Positions 25,880-34,981 are shown, counted from the stretch's first letter. The stretch is DNA of 37,246 nucleotides from an uncultured Pelagibacteraceae bacterium (GCA_902595595.1 CACJQX010000006.1:1-37246); one strand, 5' to 3'. Notes: generated by a model from the sequence alone, not told the origin. Numbers and translations are program-made.

Positions 25880-27178
25880 TTATCTACCAATACCAAAATA
25901 TTTAATACCTAGTTGTTTAATTTTATTTGGTGAACAAATATTTCTCATATCGAAAATAATAAGTTTTTTATTTTTTGAAAATTTTTTAAAATTAATTGAT
26001 TTAAAATCATTCCATTCTGTATGTATAATCACAATATCTGATCCTTTGACGGATTCATGTGTTGAATTAGAAAATTCAACATTTTTTAACTTTTTAAATT
26101 CTTTTTTTGATCCTGTAGGATCATAATATTTAATTTTAGCACCTTTTTTAGATAAAAATGGAATTAATTTTAAACTAGACGAGTCTCTCATATCATCAGT
26201 ATTTGCTTTAAAAGTTACACCTAAAAAAGACACAACTTTATTTTTAATTTTATTTTTCAAAATTAGACTAACTCTTTTGGATAATAAATCAGATCTTAAA
26301 TCATTAGATCTGATAACGCTTTTTACGACTGATAAATTAGTTTTGAATTTATCTGCAGTAGAAACTAAAGCTTTAGTATCTTTTGGAAAACATGATCCAC
26401 CATATGCAGGTCCAGCTCTCAAAAATCTACTACCAATTCTTTTATCTAGTCCTATTCCTATTGAGATATCCTCAATATCTATGGCGGTTTTTTCACATAA
26501 ATTTGCTATCTCATTTATAAAGGTAATCTTTGTTGCTAAAAAAGCATTCGAAGCATATTTAATTAATTCAGCTGCTCTTCTTTTTGTAGAGACAAATTTT
26601 GCACCTTTTGAAATTAATGGTGAATATAAACTTTTTAATATTCTCTGGGACTTACTATCATTTGATCCAACTACAACTCTATCTGGATAAATAAAATCTC
26701 TTACAGCCTCACCTTCTCTTAAAAATTCAGGATTTGATACTACTGAAAAAAACTTTTTATTAACTTTTTTAGAAATAATTTTTTCAATCTCATCACCTGT
26801 TGTTACAGGAACCGTGGACTTGTTAATTATAATTTTATATTTTTTTATAGATTTAGATATTTCTTTTGCAGCAGCATATACTTGACTTAAATCTGCACTA
26901 TTACTATTTTTTTTTGTTGGTGTTCCCACACATATAAAAACAATATCTGATTTTTTTACCGATTCTTTTAAATCTGTTGAAAAATTTAATCTTTTATTCT
27001 TATAGTTTTTTAAAACTAATTCTTCTAAACCTGGTTCGTAAATAGGAATTATCCCTTTTTTTAAATTGTTGATTTTTTTTATGTCTTTATCAACACATAT
27101 TACATCATTACCTAAGTCAGAAAAGCACACTCCACTTACTAAACCAACATAACCAGTACCAATCATACACAATTTCAT
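25880..27178 (-). CDS. UDP-glucose 6-dehydrogenase (UDP-glucose/GDP-mannose dehydrogenase family)
   Basis: Oxidises UDP-glucose twice with NAD+ to UDP-glucuronate. From the ATG at 27178 it has 432 residues: MKLCMIGTGYVGLVSG is the Rossmann start, FICVGTP near 81-87, INKSTVPVTTG near 118-128, SNPEFLREGEAV near 148-159, catalytic Cys263 in AGPAYGGSCFPKD, and the C-terminal domain with GVTFKANTDDMRDSSS. The frame is open 17 codons upstream but that overlaps galU; the chosen start overlaps the galU stop by 4 bases (ATGA), a normal coupling. With galU next door supplying UDP-glucose, the pair makes UDP-glucuronate for envelope glycans or lipids. No glycosyltransferase or capsule genes are adjacent. 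Confidence 0.94.
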   Translation of the reverse strand: MKLCMIGTGYVGLVSGVCFSDLGNDVICVDKDIKKINNLKKGIIPIYEPGLEELVLKNYKNKRLNFSTDLKESVKKSDIVFICVGTPTKKNSNSADLSQVYAAAKEISKSIKKYKIIINKSTVPVTTGDEIEKIISKKVNKKFFSVVSNPEFLREGEAVRDFIYPDRVVVGSNDSKSQRILKSLYSPLISKGAKFVSTKRRAAELIKYASNAFLATKITFINEIANLCEKTAIDIEDISIGIGLDKRIGSRFLRAGPAYGGSCFPKDTKALVSTADKFKTNLSVVKSVIRSNDLRSDLLSKRVSLILKNKIKNKVVSFLGVTFKANTDDMRDSSSLKLIPFLSKKGAKIKYYDPTGSKKEFKKLKNVEFSNSTHESVKGSDIVIIHTEWNDFKSINFKKFSKNKKLIIFDMRNICSPNKIKQLGIKYFGIGR

Positions 27179-27990
27179 ATTTTTCCTATTTCTTTTGATG
27201 AATTGACGTAGCCTCTCATTGTTCCACAATCAAGGTACTTACCTTCAAAATTATGAGCTACAAATTTTTCTTTATCATTTATTAATAACTGTATTGCGTC
27301 AGTAATATGTATTTCTTTACCTTTAGCAGGTTTAAGAGATTTTATTTTTTTAAAAATTGTTCTTGGCAATATATATCTTCCAATAACAGCATTATTAGAT
27401 GGAGCTTTTTTTATTGTTGGTTTCTCAACCACACCATCTATAACGTAATCTCTTTTATTTAATTTTTTATTAATTTTATATATTCCCCATCTTGATACAT
27501 TGTTTTTTTTTACTTTCATAGATGCCATAACTGAAGCTTGATATTTTTTGTGAGTCCTGATCATTGATTTAGAACAATTTTTTTTAATTATTAAATCATC
27601 TGGTAACAACATTAAAAAATATTTATTTTTAATATATTTTTGAGTTTTAAGGACGGCATCACCAGTGCCCTTTGGAATATTTTGAAATACAAACTTAATT
27701 TTATTTTTATATTTAAGTATCTTTTTATATTCATCAATTATTCTAGGATGTTTCTTTTTTTTTATAATATTTTTATAAAACTGATCACTATAAAAATATT
27801 TTTTTATCATTATTTTTTTAGTGGAGATAATAAATATAATCTCTTTAATACCTGCTTCAATACATTCATCAAGAATATATTCAATTCCAGGTCTTCCATT
27901 AATGGGTAGAAGCTCTTTTGCAAAAACACTTGTTAAAGGTAGTAAACGAGTGCCAAGTCCAGCCAAAGGAATAATTGCTTGTTTAATCAT
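27175..27990 (-). CDS. galU: UTP-glucose-1-phosphate uridylyltransferase
   Basis: Makes UDP-glucose from UTP and glucose 1-phosphate. The 271 residues start AIIPLAGLGTRLLPLTSVF with AKELLPINGRPGIEYIL, the nucleotide-binding motif of bacterial GalU. KGTGDAVLKTQKYI and LMLLPDDLIIK match the G.G.AV and metal-binding DD segments, and GVVEKPTIKKAPSNNAVIGRYI and GKEIHITDAI complete the family pattern. It is shorter than the about 295-residue enterobacterial enzyme and markedly Lys-rich. It is divergent from panC across 34 bases and precedes the UDP-glucose dehydrogenase gene with a 4-base overlap. Confidence 0.93.
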   Translation of the reverse strand: MIKQAIIPLAGLGTRLLPLTSVFAKELLPINGRPGIEYILDECIEAGIKEIIFIISTKKIMIKKYFYSDQFYKNIIKKKKHPRIIDEYKKILKYKNKIKFVFQNIPKGTGDAVLKTQKYIKNKYFLMLLPDDLIIKKNCSKSMIRTHKKYQASVMASMKVKKNNVSRWGIYKINKKLNKRDYVIDGVVEKPTIKKAPSNNAVIGRYILPRTIFKKIKSLKPAKGKEIHITDAIQLLINDKEKFVAHNFEGKYLDCGTMRGYVNSSKEIGKI

Positions 27991-28024
27991 TTAAATGTTT
28001 TACTTATTAAATATTTTTATACAA

Positions 28025-28840
28025 ATGAAAATTTTATTAAAAAATACATCATTAATTGAATCATTAAGGCCATTTAATGACATAGGTTTTGTTCCTACTA
28101 TGGGTGGAATCCATAAAGGTCATTTATCACTTATAGATAAATCAAATAAAATTTGTAAAAAAACAATTGTAAGTATTTTTGTTAATCCCAAGCAATTTAA
28201 TAACAAAAAAGATTTTAAATCCTATCCGCGAAATATCAATAAAGACTTAAAAATTCTTAAAAAAAGCAAAAAAGTTGATTTTGTTTATCTTCCTAAATTT
28301 AAAGACATATACAAAGATAACAAAAAAACAAAAATTACATTACTTAAAAAAGATAAAATTTTGTGTGCTAAATTTAGAAAAGGTCATTTTGAAGGTGTTT
28401 TAGATGTTATGAATAAACTAACTAAAATTATAAAACCTCAAAAGATATTTATGGGAAAAAAAGATTTTCAACAGTTATATTTGGTAAAAAAACACTTGGA
28501 ACGAATATATAAAACCAAGGTTATTCCTTGCAAAACAATTCGAGATAAGGATAACGTAGCTCTCTCATCAAGAAATCTTCTTTTAAATAAATCTAATTTA
28601 ATCACTGCAGCGAAGATTTATGAAACACTGGTAAATATTAAAAAAAATACTAAAAATAAGAAAAATATTCCAAGCTTTTTAAATCTTAAAAAAAGAGAAT
28701 TAAAAAATAATTATAAAATTAAAATTGATTATTTAGAGCTAAGAAACATAAAAAATCTAAAACTTTCAAATACAAAAAATAATTCAAGATTGTTTATTGC
28801 TTATTATTTAAAAAACGTGAGATTAATAGATAACCTATAA
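28025..28840 (+). CDS. panC: Pantothenate synthetase
   Basis: Condenses pantoate and beta-alanine with ATP to form pantothenate (vitamin B5), the CoA precursor. From the ATG at 28025 it has 271 residues: FVPTMGGIHKGHLSLI holds the nucleotidyl-transfer HxGH (His30, His33), SIFVNPKQF is the pantoate site, then KFRKGHFEGVLDVMNKL, IFMGKKDFQQLYL and ALSSRNLLL (the KMSKS-equivalent). An ATG at 28025 rather than 27995 gives the family start; the upstream ten codons are hydrophobic and unmatched. No panB or panD is adjacent. The protein is unusually Lys-rich. Its stop is two bases from the convergent mgtE stop. Confidence 0.93.
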   Translation: MKILLKNTSLIESLRPFNDIGFVPTMGGIHKGHLSLIDKSNKICKKTIVSIFVNPKQFNNKKDFKSYPRNINKDLKILKKSKKVDFVYLPKFKDIYKDNKKTKITLLKKDKILCAKFRKGHFEGVLDVMNKLTKIIKPQKIFMGKKDFQQLYLVKKHLERIYKTKVIPCKTIRDKDNVALSSRNLLLNKSNLITAAKIYETLVNIKKNTKNKKNIPSFLNLKKRELKNNYKIKIDYLELRNIKNLKLSNTKNNSRLFIAYYLKNVRLIDNL

Positions 28841-28842
28841 TT

Positions 28843-30093
28843 TTATAAAAAATAAGCTCCAACACCTAAAAAAGAGACAAAACCAATTACGTCTGTAATT
28901 GTTGTCACAAAAACGCTTGAAGCAATCGCTGGATCTATATTCATTTTTTTTAAGGTAAAGGGAACTAATATACCAAATAATCCAGCTATGATCATTGTTA
29001 GTACCATTGATATAGCTATGATTAATGAAAGGATACTATCCTGAAACCATATCTGAACAATAAAAGCACTTATTGCTGCAAATATAATTCCATTTAGAAT
29101 ACCAATAGAAAATTCTTTAATTACATTTGATGAGAAGTTATTTTGAGTTAAATCATTTGTAGCTATAGTTCTTACTGTAACTGCAAGTGTTTGCATTCCA
29201 GCATTTCCACCCATTGAAGCTACAATAGGCATTAAGAAAGCTAACACCACCATTTGTTCAATGGTTGCTCCAAATAAACTAATGCACCATGTAGCTAGAA
29301 AGGCAGTAAATAAATTAAGTAATAGCCAATTGAATCTTCTCTTTGTTTTTTTTACAACTCCATCAGTAATTTCTTCATCTCCTACCCCTGCTAATCTTAA
29401 AGCATCTTCCTCTTTATCCATTTCAACAGGAATTAATAATTGAGATTCTGACATAATTGTTGCCATTTTAGTATCACGTGGTGTTGTCAAAACTCTAGAT
29501 GAAGGAACAGTACCTATTGGTTTAAAATCCTCATTGACAATAAAAATTTCTAAAAACTCTTCTGGTAAATCTTTGTTTTCTCTTAAATAGTCAATTGTTT
29601 GACCTACAGACCAATTACTTGGTATTGCAGTAAATTCACGCTGCATAAGTCTAGCAGCAGTGTCCTCTGGATAGCTTAAGCTTTCTAATAGAGCAAATCT
29701 ATCTTTAGGGGGTAAAGAGCTAAGGATTGCATTTTTATCCTCTTCAGGAACATTTTCTAATATAGATATAGCATCGTCTGACTCTAAACCTTTTAGAATA
29801 CTTACTATAGACTCTGAAGATAAATAGGTAATAATTTCTGATTGAATAGATTCATTTAATTCAACAAAAACCTCTGGATCAATATTGAAATTATTTAATT
29901 TAATTAAACTTTCTCTATCCCCTTCGCTGAGGTGTTCGATAATATCTGCAGCATCAGCAGGGTGCATTTCATTAAATGAATTGGTAATAAATTGAGCGTC
30001 ATTGTTAGCTATTTTGCTAGTAACAACTCTTATATATTCTTTATTAAATTCAAAATTTACTTTTTTATCTTTAGTTTTTTTAGTTAAAGACAT
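28843..30093 (-). CDS. mgtE: Magnesium transporter MgtE, second CBS domain apparently lost
   Basis: Mg2+ channel of the inner membrane, gated in characterised proteins by Mg2+ binding to its cytosolic N and CBS domains. The N domain (helical repeats, for example NEMHPADAADIIEHL near 41-55) and CBS1 (LMQREFTAIPSNWSVGQTID onward, to about 222) are present. The usual CBS2, some 45 residues, is missing: LLIPVEMDKEEDALRLAGVGDEE jumps straight from its first strand to the plug-helix start (quoted here as LLIPVEMDKEED and ALRLAGVGDEE). The membrane part is complete with five segments, LMPIVASMGGNAGMQ (pore signature) and IDPAIASSVFVTTITDVIGF. Total length is 416 against about 450. The frame is open, so this is not a broken gene. 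Confidence 0.93.
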   Translation of the reverse strand: MSLTKKTKDKKVNFEFNKEYIRVVTSKIANNDAQFITNSFNEMHPADAADIIEHLSEGDRESLIKLNNFNIDPEVFVELNESIQSEIITYLSSESIVSILKGLESDDAISILENVPEEDKNAILSSLPPKDRFALLESLSYPEDTAARLMQREFTAIPSNWSVGQTIDYLRENKDLPEEFLEIFIVNEDFKPIGTVPSSRVLTTPRDTKMATIMSESQLLIPVEMDKEEDALRLAGVGDEEITDGVVKKTKRRFNWLLLNLFTAFLATWCISLFGATIEQMVVLAFLMPIVASMGGNAGMQTLAVTVRTIATNDLTQNNFSSNVIKEFSIGILNGIIFAAISAFIVQIWFQDSILSLIIAISMVLTMIIAGLFGILVPFTLKKMNIDPAIASSVFVTTITDVIGFVSFLGVGAYFL

Positions 30094-30114
30094 AAATCTA
30101 CCTATAATTTAGAT

Positions 30115-30143
30115 TTGCACTATTAATACATAATAAAGATAAT
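30115..30143 (+). promoter_or_regulatory. Candidate sigma-70-type promoter for lipB
   Basis: TTGCAC at 30115-30120 and GATAAT at 30138-30143 are separated by 17 bases and match four and five of six consensus positions. Transcription would start near 30150, only about five bases before the lipB ATG at 30155, leaving no space for a normal ribosome binding site. The 61-base divergent spacer also must carry the mgtE promoter, which I could not place with confidence. Confidence 0.45.
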
Positions 30144-30154
30144 ACAAATTATAA

Positions 30155-30772
30155 ATGAACGTAGAGATCAAAAAGTCAATAAAACCAGTAAATTATTTTG
30201 ATGCTATTAATATACTAGAGTCAAGATTAAAGGATTTATATGAAAATAATGATCGAGAGTTAATTTGGACTTTGGAGCATAATGAAGTTTTTACAGCAGG
30301 AACTTCTTATAAAGAAAATGAGATTATTGATAAATCCATCAAAATATTAGAAACAAATAGAGGTGGTAAAATTACCTATCATGGGCCTGGTCAATTAATT
30401 TGTTATTTTGTTTTAGATTTAAGGAAAAAAAAAGATATCAGAAAATTTATAACAATTATCGAAAAAACAATAATTCAAACTTTAAAATTTTATAAAATAG
30501 AAACTTTTCCAGATAGAGATAATATTGGTATATGGCATAAATATAATAATGAAATAAAAAAAATTGCTGCAATAGGTATCAGAGTTAGCAAATGGATTGC
30601 CTATCATGGTTTTGCAATAAATATAAATAATGATCTAGAAAATTATAAAAAAATTATCCCATGTGGTATTTCAGACAAAGGAGTAACTAATTTAAAAAAT
30701 ATTTTAGATCAGGATTACTCAAATCTAAATAATATATTAATTAAAAATTTTATTTCAAATTTGAAAATCTGA
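30155..30772 (+). CDS. lipB: Octanoyl-[ACP]:protein N-octanoyltransferase (lipoyl transferase B)
   Basis: Moves octanoate from ACP to the lipoyl domains of the 2-oxoacid dehydrogenases and GcvH, before LipA adds sulfur. The 205 residues show the [16 protein letters not shown] motif near 69-84, the catalytic Lys136 in [13 protein letters not shown] with YHGFAININ after it, and catalytic Cys170 in [14 protein letters not shown], one residue off the E. coli numbering (Lys135, Cys169). Its 3' end overlaps the convergent pseudouridine synthase gene by 23 bases. LipB links to the glycine theme of the window because the glycine cleavage system needs lipoate, but that is only context. Confidence 0.95.
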   Translation: MNVEIKKSIKPVNYFDAINILESRLKDLYENNDRELIWTLEHNEVFTAGTSYKENEIIDKSIKILETNRGGKITYHGPGQLICYFVLDLRKKKDIRKFITIIEKTIIQTLKFYKIETFPDRDNIGIWHKYNNEIKKIAAIGIRVSKWIAYHGFAININNDLENYKKIIPCGISDKGVTNLKNILDQDYSNLNNILIKNFISNLKI

Positions 30773-31667
30773 GTCTTTTAGATTTTAAAAGTTTTTTAAA
30801 ATAATCAGGTAACAATGCTGAATAAGTGTGTTTTATGTCATTAATCTTAAATTTAATTTGATATGAATGTAACATTAAATTTTTATTAACTCCTTTATTG
30901 GAATTGGATAATTTATACTTTGTATCGCCAAAGATAGGGTTACCAATTGCTAATAATTGTTTCCTCAATTGATGTTTTCTACCAGTAATAGGTTTCAATT
31001 CTAGTAAACTAGCTTCAGAATTTTTATCAACAACTTTAAAAATTGTTTTCGCTTTTTCTATTATTTTTTTATCACCATCATATCTAATTAAATCGTTATC
31101 CCATATTCCTGAATTTTTATTAACTTCGCCATGACATATCGCTAGATAGGTTTTGTGTACCTTTCTTAATCTAAATAAAGAAGTGAGTAACTGGGCACTT
31201 TCTCTAGTTTTGGCCATAATAAAAACTCCCGAAGTATCTTTATCTAATCTGTGAACAGAATACGGTTTTGTTCCCTCAAAAATTTTACTTTTAGCAAAAA
31301 TATCAACTAGATTTTTTTTTGATTTAGTACCACCTTGTACAGAAATACCTGAAGCTTTGTTTAATACTATAAAGTTTTCATTATTTTCTATTACTAGTTC
31401 CTCATTTTCTTTTATAATTTCTTTTTTTGGATTAAATTTTTTTTTAATTTGTTGAATTTTTTCCTCAAAATTTAAATTGAAAATATTAACTTTATCACCT
31501 GCTTTTACTTTTTGAGAACTTTTAACTTTTTTATGATTTAGTTTTATTTTTCCACTTCTTAAATTTTTTTCAATTAATCCTTGAGGGATATTGCCTAAAT
31601 GACTTCTAATAAATCTATCGATACGCATATCATTATATGATTTCTCAACATTAATTGATTTTTTCAT
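30750..31667 (-). CDS. Pseudouridine synthase, RluC/RluD family (23S rRNA)
   Basis: Isomerises uridines to pseudouridine in 23S rRNA. Residues 1-60 or so form an S4 RNA-binding domain ([34 protein letters not shown] and KAGDKVNI). The catalytic domain contains [15 protein letters not shown], the motif [19 protein letters not shown] with the active-site Asp, and [13 protein letters not shown], close to RluC. It has 305 residues from the ATG at 31667, which follows the upstream gene's stop by two bases; the seven codons upstream overlap that gene. RluC versus RluD cannot be settled from sequence alone, though RluC is the better match. It overlaps lipB tail to tail. Confidence 0.92.
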   Translation of the reverse strand: MKKSINVEKSYNDMRIDRFIRSHLGNIPQGLIEKNLRSGKIKLNHKKVKSSQKVKAGDKVNIFNLNFEEKIQQIKKKFNPKKEIIKENEELVIENNENFIVLNKASGISVQGGTKSKKNLVDIFAKSKIFEGTKPYSVHRLDKDTSGVFIMAKTRESAQLLTSLFRLRKVHKTYLAICHGEVNKNSGIWDNDLIRYDGDKKIIEKAKTIFKVVDKNSEASLLELKPITGRKHQLRKQLLAIGNPIFGDTKYKLSNSNKGVNKNLMLHSYQIKFKINDIKHTYSALLPDYFKKLLKSKRLRFSNLK

Positions 31668-31669
31668 TT

Positions 31670-32584
31670 TTATTTTAATTTGTTGCAACTATTGTTTTCT
31701 TCTTCTAAATTAAGATCTTTGCATTTTTTGCCAATTGCTATTGAATCATAATAAATAATAGTATCACCTCTTTTAGGAGGGTTTCCTTTATGCAAGGTTT
31801 CAAATCTGTTTATATTACTTTTATAAATGCCAAATTTCATGTAAGGCTTATTACTCATATTGTTGTTTGTCATTCCAACATAATTTACAATTTGCTTATT
31901 ATTAACCCAAACTTTTATAAAACTTTGGTTAGGCCATTTAACAAATTCAATATTAACGATAAAATCATTCCATTTACCCTTTACGTATTTTGCATCTAGA
32001 ATTTTATATGAGTCAAATCCACCAAAACTGTTGTTTACAAAATCTTGCCATTGTAAATCTCCATTTGGACTTATCACAAACATAAATTTGGGTGGGCCTT
32101 TCTGAGAATGGACTTGCCAGATAGTATTGCTTATTGGGACTGTAAATTCACTTTCCTCAGGTATAAATATGCTAAACTTAAACCATGTTTCTTTAGATTT
32201 TGGTGGTGACATACTAACTTCTGACCTCTCTCTATTTTGTTTACAATCATCTCCATTTCTTCGTTGTCCACAATCACCTTCTCCATTTATAAATTTCCAA
32301 GCATATTTGCCAGATCTGACAATTTTATTCTGAATAAATAAAGTATCTTTTGGAAAGTTATACATTGGAGATAAACTTAGTTTGCACTTAGTTTTCTTTC
32401 CTTTGCTAGTTTGACACCCTATTTTATCTAAGTTGATTAAATCCTTTCCTGCCTCAGGTTTAAACCAAGGTGTATCATCCCACTCTTCATAAAAATTTAA
32501 GCCTGGAATTGTGTATAAATTTGCGTTCGCTATATTAAATGTAAAAAAAAATAATAATACTATCTTAAATAAAATTTTAATCAT
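31670..32584 (-). CDS. Secreted polysaccharide-lyase-like protein (heparin lyase I / PL20-type fold)
   Basis: A 304-residue protein with a signal peptide at 1-21 (ILFKIVLLFFFTFNIANA) and a concanavalin/jelly-roll sandwich pattern. RERSEVSMSPPKSKETWFKF near 118-137, QVHSQKGPPKFMFVIS, GKWNDFIVNIEFVKWP near 203-218 and NKPYMKFGIYKSNINR near 245-260 match my memory of Pfam 'Polysacc_lyase' (PF14099), which covers heparinase I and glucuronan lyase relatives. Six cysteines, mostly paired in the primary sequence (57/67, 105/114, 288/299), suit a periplasmic or secreted protein with disulfides. It is translationally next to the pseudouridine synthase gene (two-base gap) but unrelated in role. Substrate unknown; enzymatic activity is inference. 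Confidence 0.75.
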   Translation of the reverse strand: MIKILFKIVLLFFFTFNIANANLYTIPGLNFYEEWDDTPWFKPEAGKDLINLDKIGCQTSKGKKTKCKLSLSPMYNFPKDTLFIQNKIVRSGKYAWKFINGEGDCGQRRNGDDCKQNRERSEVSMSPPKSKETWFKFSIFIPEESEFTVPISNTIWQVHSQKGPPKFMFVISPNGDLQWQDFVNNSFGGFDSYKILDAKYVKGKWNDFIVNIEFVKWPNQSFIKVWVNNKQIVNYVGMTNNNMSNKPYMKFGIYKSNINRFETLHKGNPPKRGDTIIYYDSIAIGKKCKDLNLEEENNSCNKLK

Positions 32585-32651
32585 ATCGGCATTAAAATAT
32601 TACTTATTGATTTAACAATATCTATAAAAAATAATTTAAGAAATTTGCTTT

Positions 32652-33095
32652 TTATGCTGAAGCTTGTTTTTTATCGTCAGCTTTTGGTGTTTCTTTAGAT
32701 ATGTCTTTTTTTGGTTTATCAACTCTCTTTGCTTCAACGTCTCTATCAACAAATTCAATTATTGCCATTGGAGCATTATCTCCATATCTAAATCCAGCTT
32801 TAATTATTCTCGTATAGCCACCTTTTCTGTTCTGGTACCTTTTAGAAAGCGTTTTTTTAACTTTATTTGCTGACTTAATATCCTGTAGTTTAGAAACTAA
32901 CATTTTAGTTGTTTGTAAAGTTTCCTTTTTACCCAATGTTATAATTTTATCAGCTTGCGGTTTTAAAAATTTAGCTTTTGGTAAAGTAGTTTTTATCTGC
33001 TCATACTTAATTAATGAATTCAGCATGTTCTTAAGCAAAGCTTTTCTATGCTCAGATGTTCTGTTTAACTTTTTATTGGCTAAACCGTGTCTCAT
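32652..33095 (-). CDS. rplQ: 50S ribosomal protein L17
   Basis: Large-subunit protein lying near the peptide exit tunnel. The first 115 or so residues match L17 closely: [36 protein letters not shown], and [20 protein letters not shown] followed by IEFVDRD. The total is 147 residues; the last 25-30 form a Lys/Asp-rich low-complexity tail ([17 protein letters not shown]), a common alphaproteobacterial extension. It is the last gene of the ribosomal superoperon and its ATG overlaps the rpoA stop by one base. I saw no convincing terminator in the 67 bases after it. Confidence 0.97.
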   Translation of the reverse strand: MRHGLANKKLNRTSEHRKALLKNMLNSLIKYEQIKTTLPKAKFLKPQADKIITLGKKETLQTTKMLVSKLQDIKSANKVKKTLSKRYQNRKGGYTRIIKAGFRYGDNAPMAIIEFVDRDVEAKRVDKPKKDISKETPKADDKKQASA

Positions 33096-34123
33096 TAAAT
33101 TGCTTCCTCCAATTTCTTAGACATTTCTGCAATGTTGTCTGGTGGCCAGTTAGGTATTTCCATTCCTAAATATAGAGACATACCTGTTAAAACTTCTTTA
33201 ATTTCATTTAATGATTTTCTTCCAAAATTAGGTGTTCTCAACATTTCACCTTCAGATTTTTGAACTAGATCACCGATATAAATAATATTATCATTTTTTA
33301 AGCAGTTCATTGATCTAACTGATAACTCTAACTCATCTACTTTTCTTAGTAAGTTTTTGTTAAATTCAGGTTCAGTAGAAACTTCTTTTACAGGAGCTTC
33401 AACTGGCTCATCAAAGTTTACAAACATTTTAAGCTGATCTTGAAAAATTCTGGCTGAATAAGCTACAGCATCTTCAGCAGAAATTGATCCATTAGTTTCA
33501 ACTTCCATTATTAATTTATCATAATCTAATGCTTTACCTTCTCTAGCAGTACTTACTGAATATGAAACTTTTTTAACTGGACTATAAAGTGAATCAATAG
33601 CAATAAGGCCTAATGGTGGCTCTTCAGGTTTATTTAGCTCTGCAGGAACATATCCTTTACCTGTATTAACATTCATCTCCATATGAAAAGTAGTATTTTC
33701 ATCTAGATTACAGATAACTAAATCAGGATTTAAAATCTCAACATCTGCAACAGGAGCTATATCTGAAGCTTTAATTTCTCCAGGTCCTTTTGCGTCTAAA
33801 ATTAATTTTTTTGTACCCTCAGAATTACTTTTCAGTGCTAAAGATTTTACGTTTAAAACTATATCAGTTACGTCTTCTCTAACACCTTTTATTGAAGTGA
33901 ATTCATGTAAAACACCATCAATTTGAATTGATGTTACGGCAGCTCCTCTTATAGATGATAACAAAATCCTTCTTAAAGAATTTCCTAAAGTTAATCCATA
34001 ACCTTTTTCTAAAGGCTCAGCTACAATTTTTGCATGAGTTAAGTCATCACTTATTTGAACATCTAATTTAGATGGCTTAATTAATGACTTCCAATTTTTT
34101 ACATTAACATTTTCGACTTCCAT
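33095..34123 (-). CDS. rpoA: RNA polymerase alpha subunit
   Basis: Assembles beta and beta' and contacts promoters and activators. The N-terminal domain shows [20 protein letters not shown] and [17 protein letters not shown] near 36-70, and [19 protein letters not shown]. The C-terminal domain at about 260-325 has [19 protein letters not shown] and [18 protein letters not shown], covering the 265-determinant region that binds UP elements (Arg, Asn and Lys positions kept). Length of 342 residues is standard. It overlaps rpsK and rplQ by single bases. Confidence 0.98.
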   Translation of the reverse strand: MEVENVNVKNWKSLIKPSKLDVQISDDLTHAKIVAEPLEKGYGLTLGNSLRRILLSSIRGAAVTSIQIDGVLHEFTSIKGVREDVTDIVLNVKSLALKSNSEGTKKLILDAKGPGEIKASDIAPVADVEILNPDLVICNLDENTTFHMEMNVNTGKGYVPAELNKPEEPPLGLIAIDSLYSPVKKVSYSVSTAREGKALDYDKLIMEVETNGSISAEDAVAYSARIFQDQLKMFVNFDEPVEAPVKEVSTEPEFNKNLLRKVDELELSVRSMNCLKNDNIIYIGDLVQKSEGEMLRTPNFGRKSLNEIKEVLTGMSLYLGMEIPNWPPDNIAEMSKKLEEAI

Positions 34124-34572
34124 TAAACTCTCCTTTTCTTTGGTGGTCTAGTTCCATTATGAGGCATAGGCGTTGTATCTTTGATTGACAAAATCTTAAA
34201 TCCTCTAGCTTGCAACGCTCTTAGGGCTGTTTCTCTTCCTGATCCAGGTCCTTTGACTTCAACGGACAAAGTTTTCATTCCGTACTCAAGAGCTTTCGAA
34301 GCTGCAGAGTCAGCTGCTATCTGAGCAGCATAAGGAGTTGATTTTCTTGATCCCTTAAATCCTTTTTGTCCAGCAGATGCCCATGAAATTACATTTCCAT
34401 TTGTATCAGCAATAGAGATGATGGTATTATTAAATGTTGATTGTACATAAGCAATTCCATTTAAAATATTTTTCTTAACTTTCTTTTTTTTTGAATAAGA
34501 ACTTTTTACACTTTTCTTGGTAGATTTTTCTACTTTCTGATCTTTATTCTCAACCTTATCAGTCTTAGCCAT
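34123..34572 (-). CDS. rpsK: 30S ribosomal protein S11, with N-terminal extension
   Basis: Small-subunit platform protein near the E site. Residues from about 34 onward match S11: [59 protein letters not shown], and the tail [18 protein letters not shown]. The total is 149 residues against about 129; the first 33 or so form a Lys/Ser-rich low-complexity stretch ([18 protein letters not shown]). The start is the ATG two bases after the rpsM stop, and no later ATG gives a better start, so the extension appears real. Confidence 0.97.
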   Translation of the reverse strand: MAKTDKVENKDQKVEKSTKKSVKSSYSKKKKVKKNILNGIAYVQSTFNNTIISIADTNGNVISWASAGQKGFKGSRKSTPYAAQIAADSAASKALEYGMKTLSVEVKGPGSGRETALRALQARGFKILSIKDTTPMPHNGTRPPKKRRV

Positions 34573-34574
34573 AA

Positions 34575-34958
34575 CTATTTTTTAGTTGGTGTTAATTTTT
34601 TTCCAGCAATAGCGATTGCTTTTCCTTTTCTTGTTCTTGCATTACATCTGGTTCTTTGTCCTCTAACAGGTAATTTTTTTCTATGTCTTGTTCCTCTGTA
34701 ACAAGCTAAATCAATTAATCTTTTAATACTTAATGAATAATCTCTCCTTAAATCACCTTCTACTTTAAAGTTTTGATCGATGTACTCTCTAATTTTTAAA
34801 ATCTCTTCATCTGTTAATTCATTTACTCTTTTAGCTCTTGGAATTTCTAAAGATGAACAAATTTGTTGAGAGAATTTATCACCAATTCCATAAATATAAG
34901 TTAAACCTATATGAACAAGTTTGTTCTGTGGAATGTTTATACCTGCGATACGAGCCAT
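34575..34958 (-). CDS. rpsM: 30S ribosomal protein S13
   Basis: Small-subunit head protein contacting the P-site tRNA and the 50S subunit. The 127 residues begin [20 protein letters not shown] and contain [33 protein letters not shown] and [15 protein letters not shown], all strongly conserved. It follows adk in the order usual for alphaproteobacteria, after a 55-base spacer that holds a good promoter candidate, so rpsM-rpsK-rpoA-rplQ may be transcribed both from upstream and from this site. Confidence 0.98.
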   Translation of the reverse strand: MARIAGINIPQNKLVHIGLTYIYGIGDKFSQQICSSLEIPRAKRVNELTDEEILKIREYIDQNFKVEGDLRRDYSLSIKRLIDLACYRGTRHRKKLPVRGQRTRCNARTRKGKAIAIAGKKLTPTKK

Positions 34959-34981
34959 AATTTTTGTGATAAATTGTGCCT

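Noticed and set aside
26277-26690. A 137-codon open frame antisense to the UDP-glucose dehydrogenase gene
   Set aside because: It lies wholly within a well-conserved enzyme gene on the other strand, and its translation has no recognisable domain; it is a shadow of the real codons. Other antisense frames (for example 465-755, 1103-1405, 19212-19484) were dropped for the same reason.
25880-27990. galU and UDP-glucose dehydrogenase as part of a surface polysaccharide island
   Set aside because: No glycosyltransferases, flippase or polymerase lie nearby, and both flanks are housekeeping genes; the Lys-rich, AT-rich character is not distinct enough from the rest of the window to claim transfer.
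32585-32651. Terminator after rplQ
   Set aside because: Only a 4-base ATTG/CAAT pairing and scattered T-runs are visible; this is expected by chance in such AT-rich DNA.
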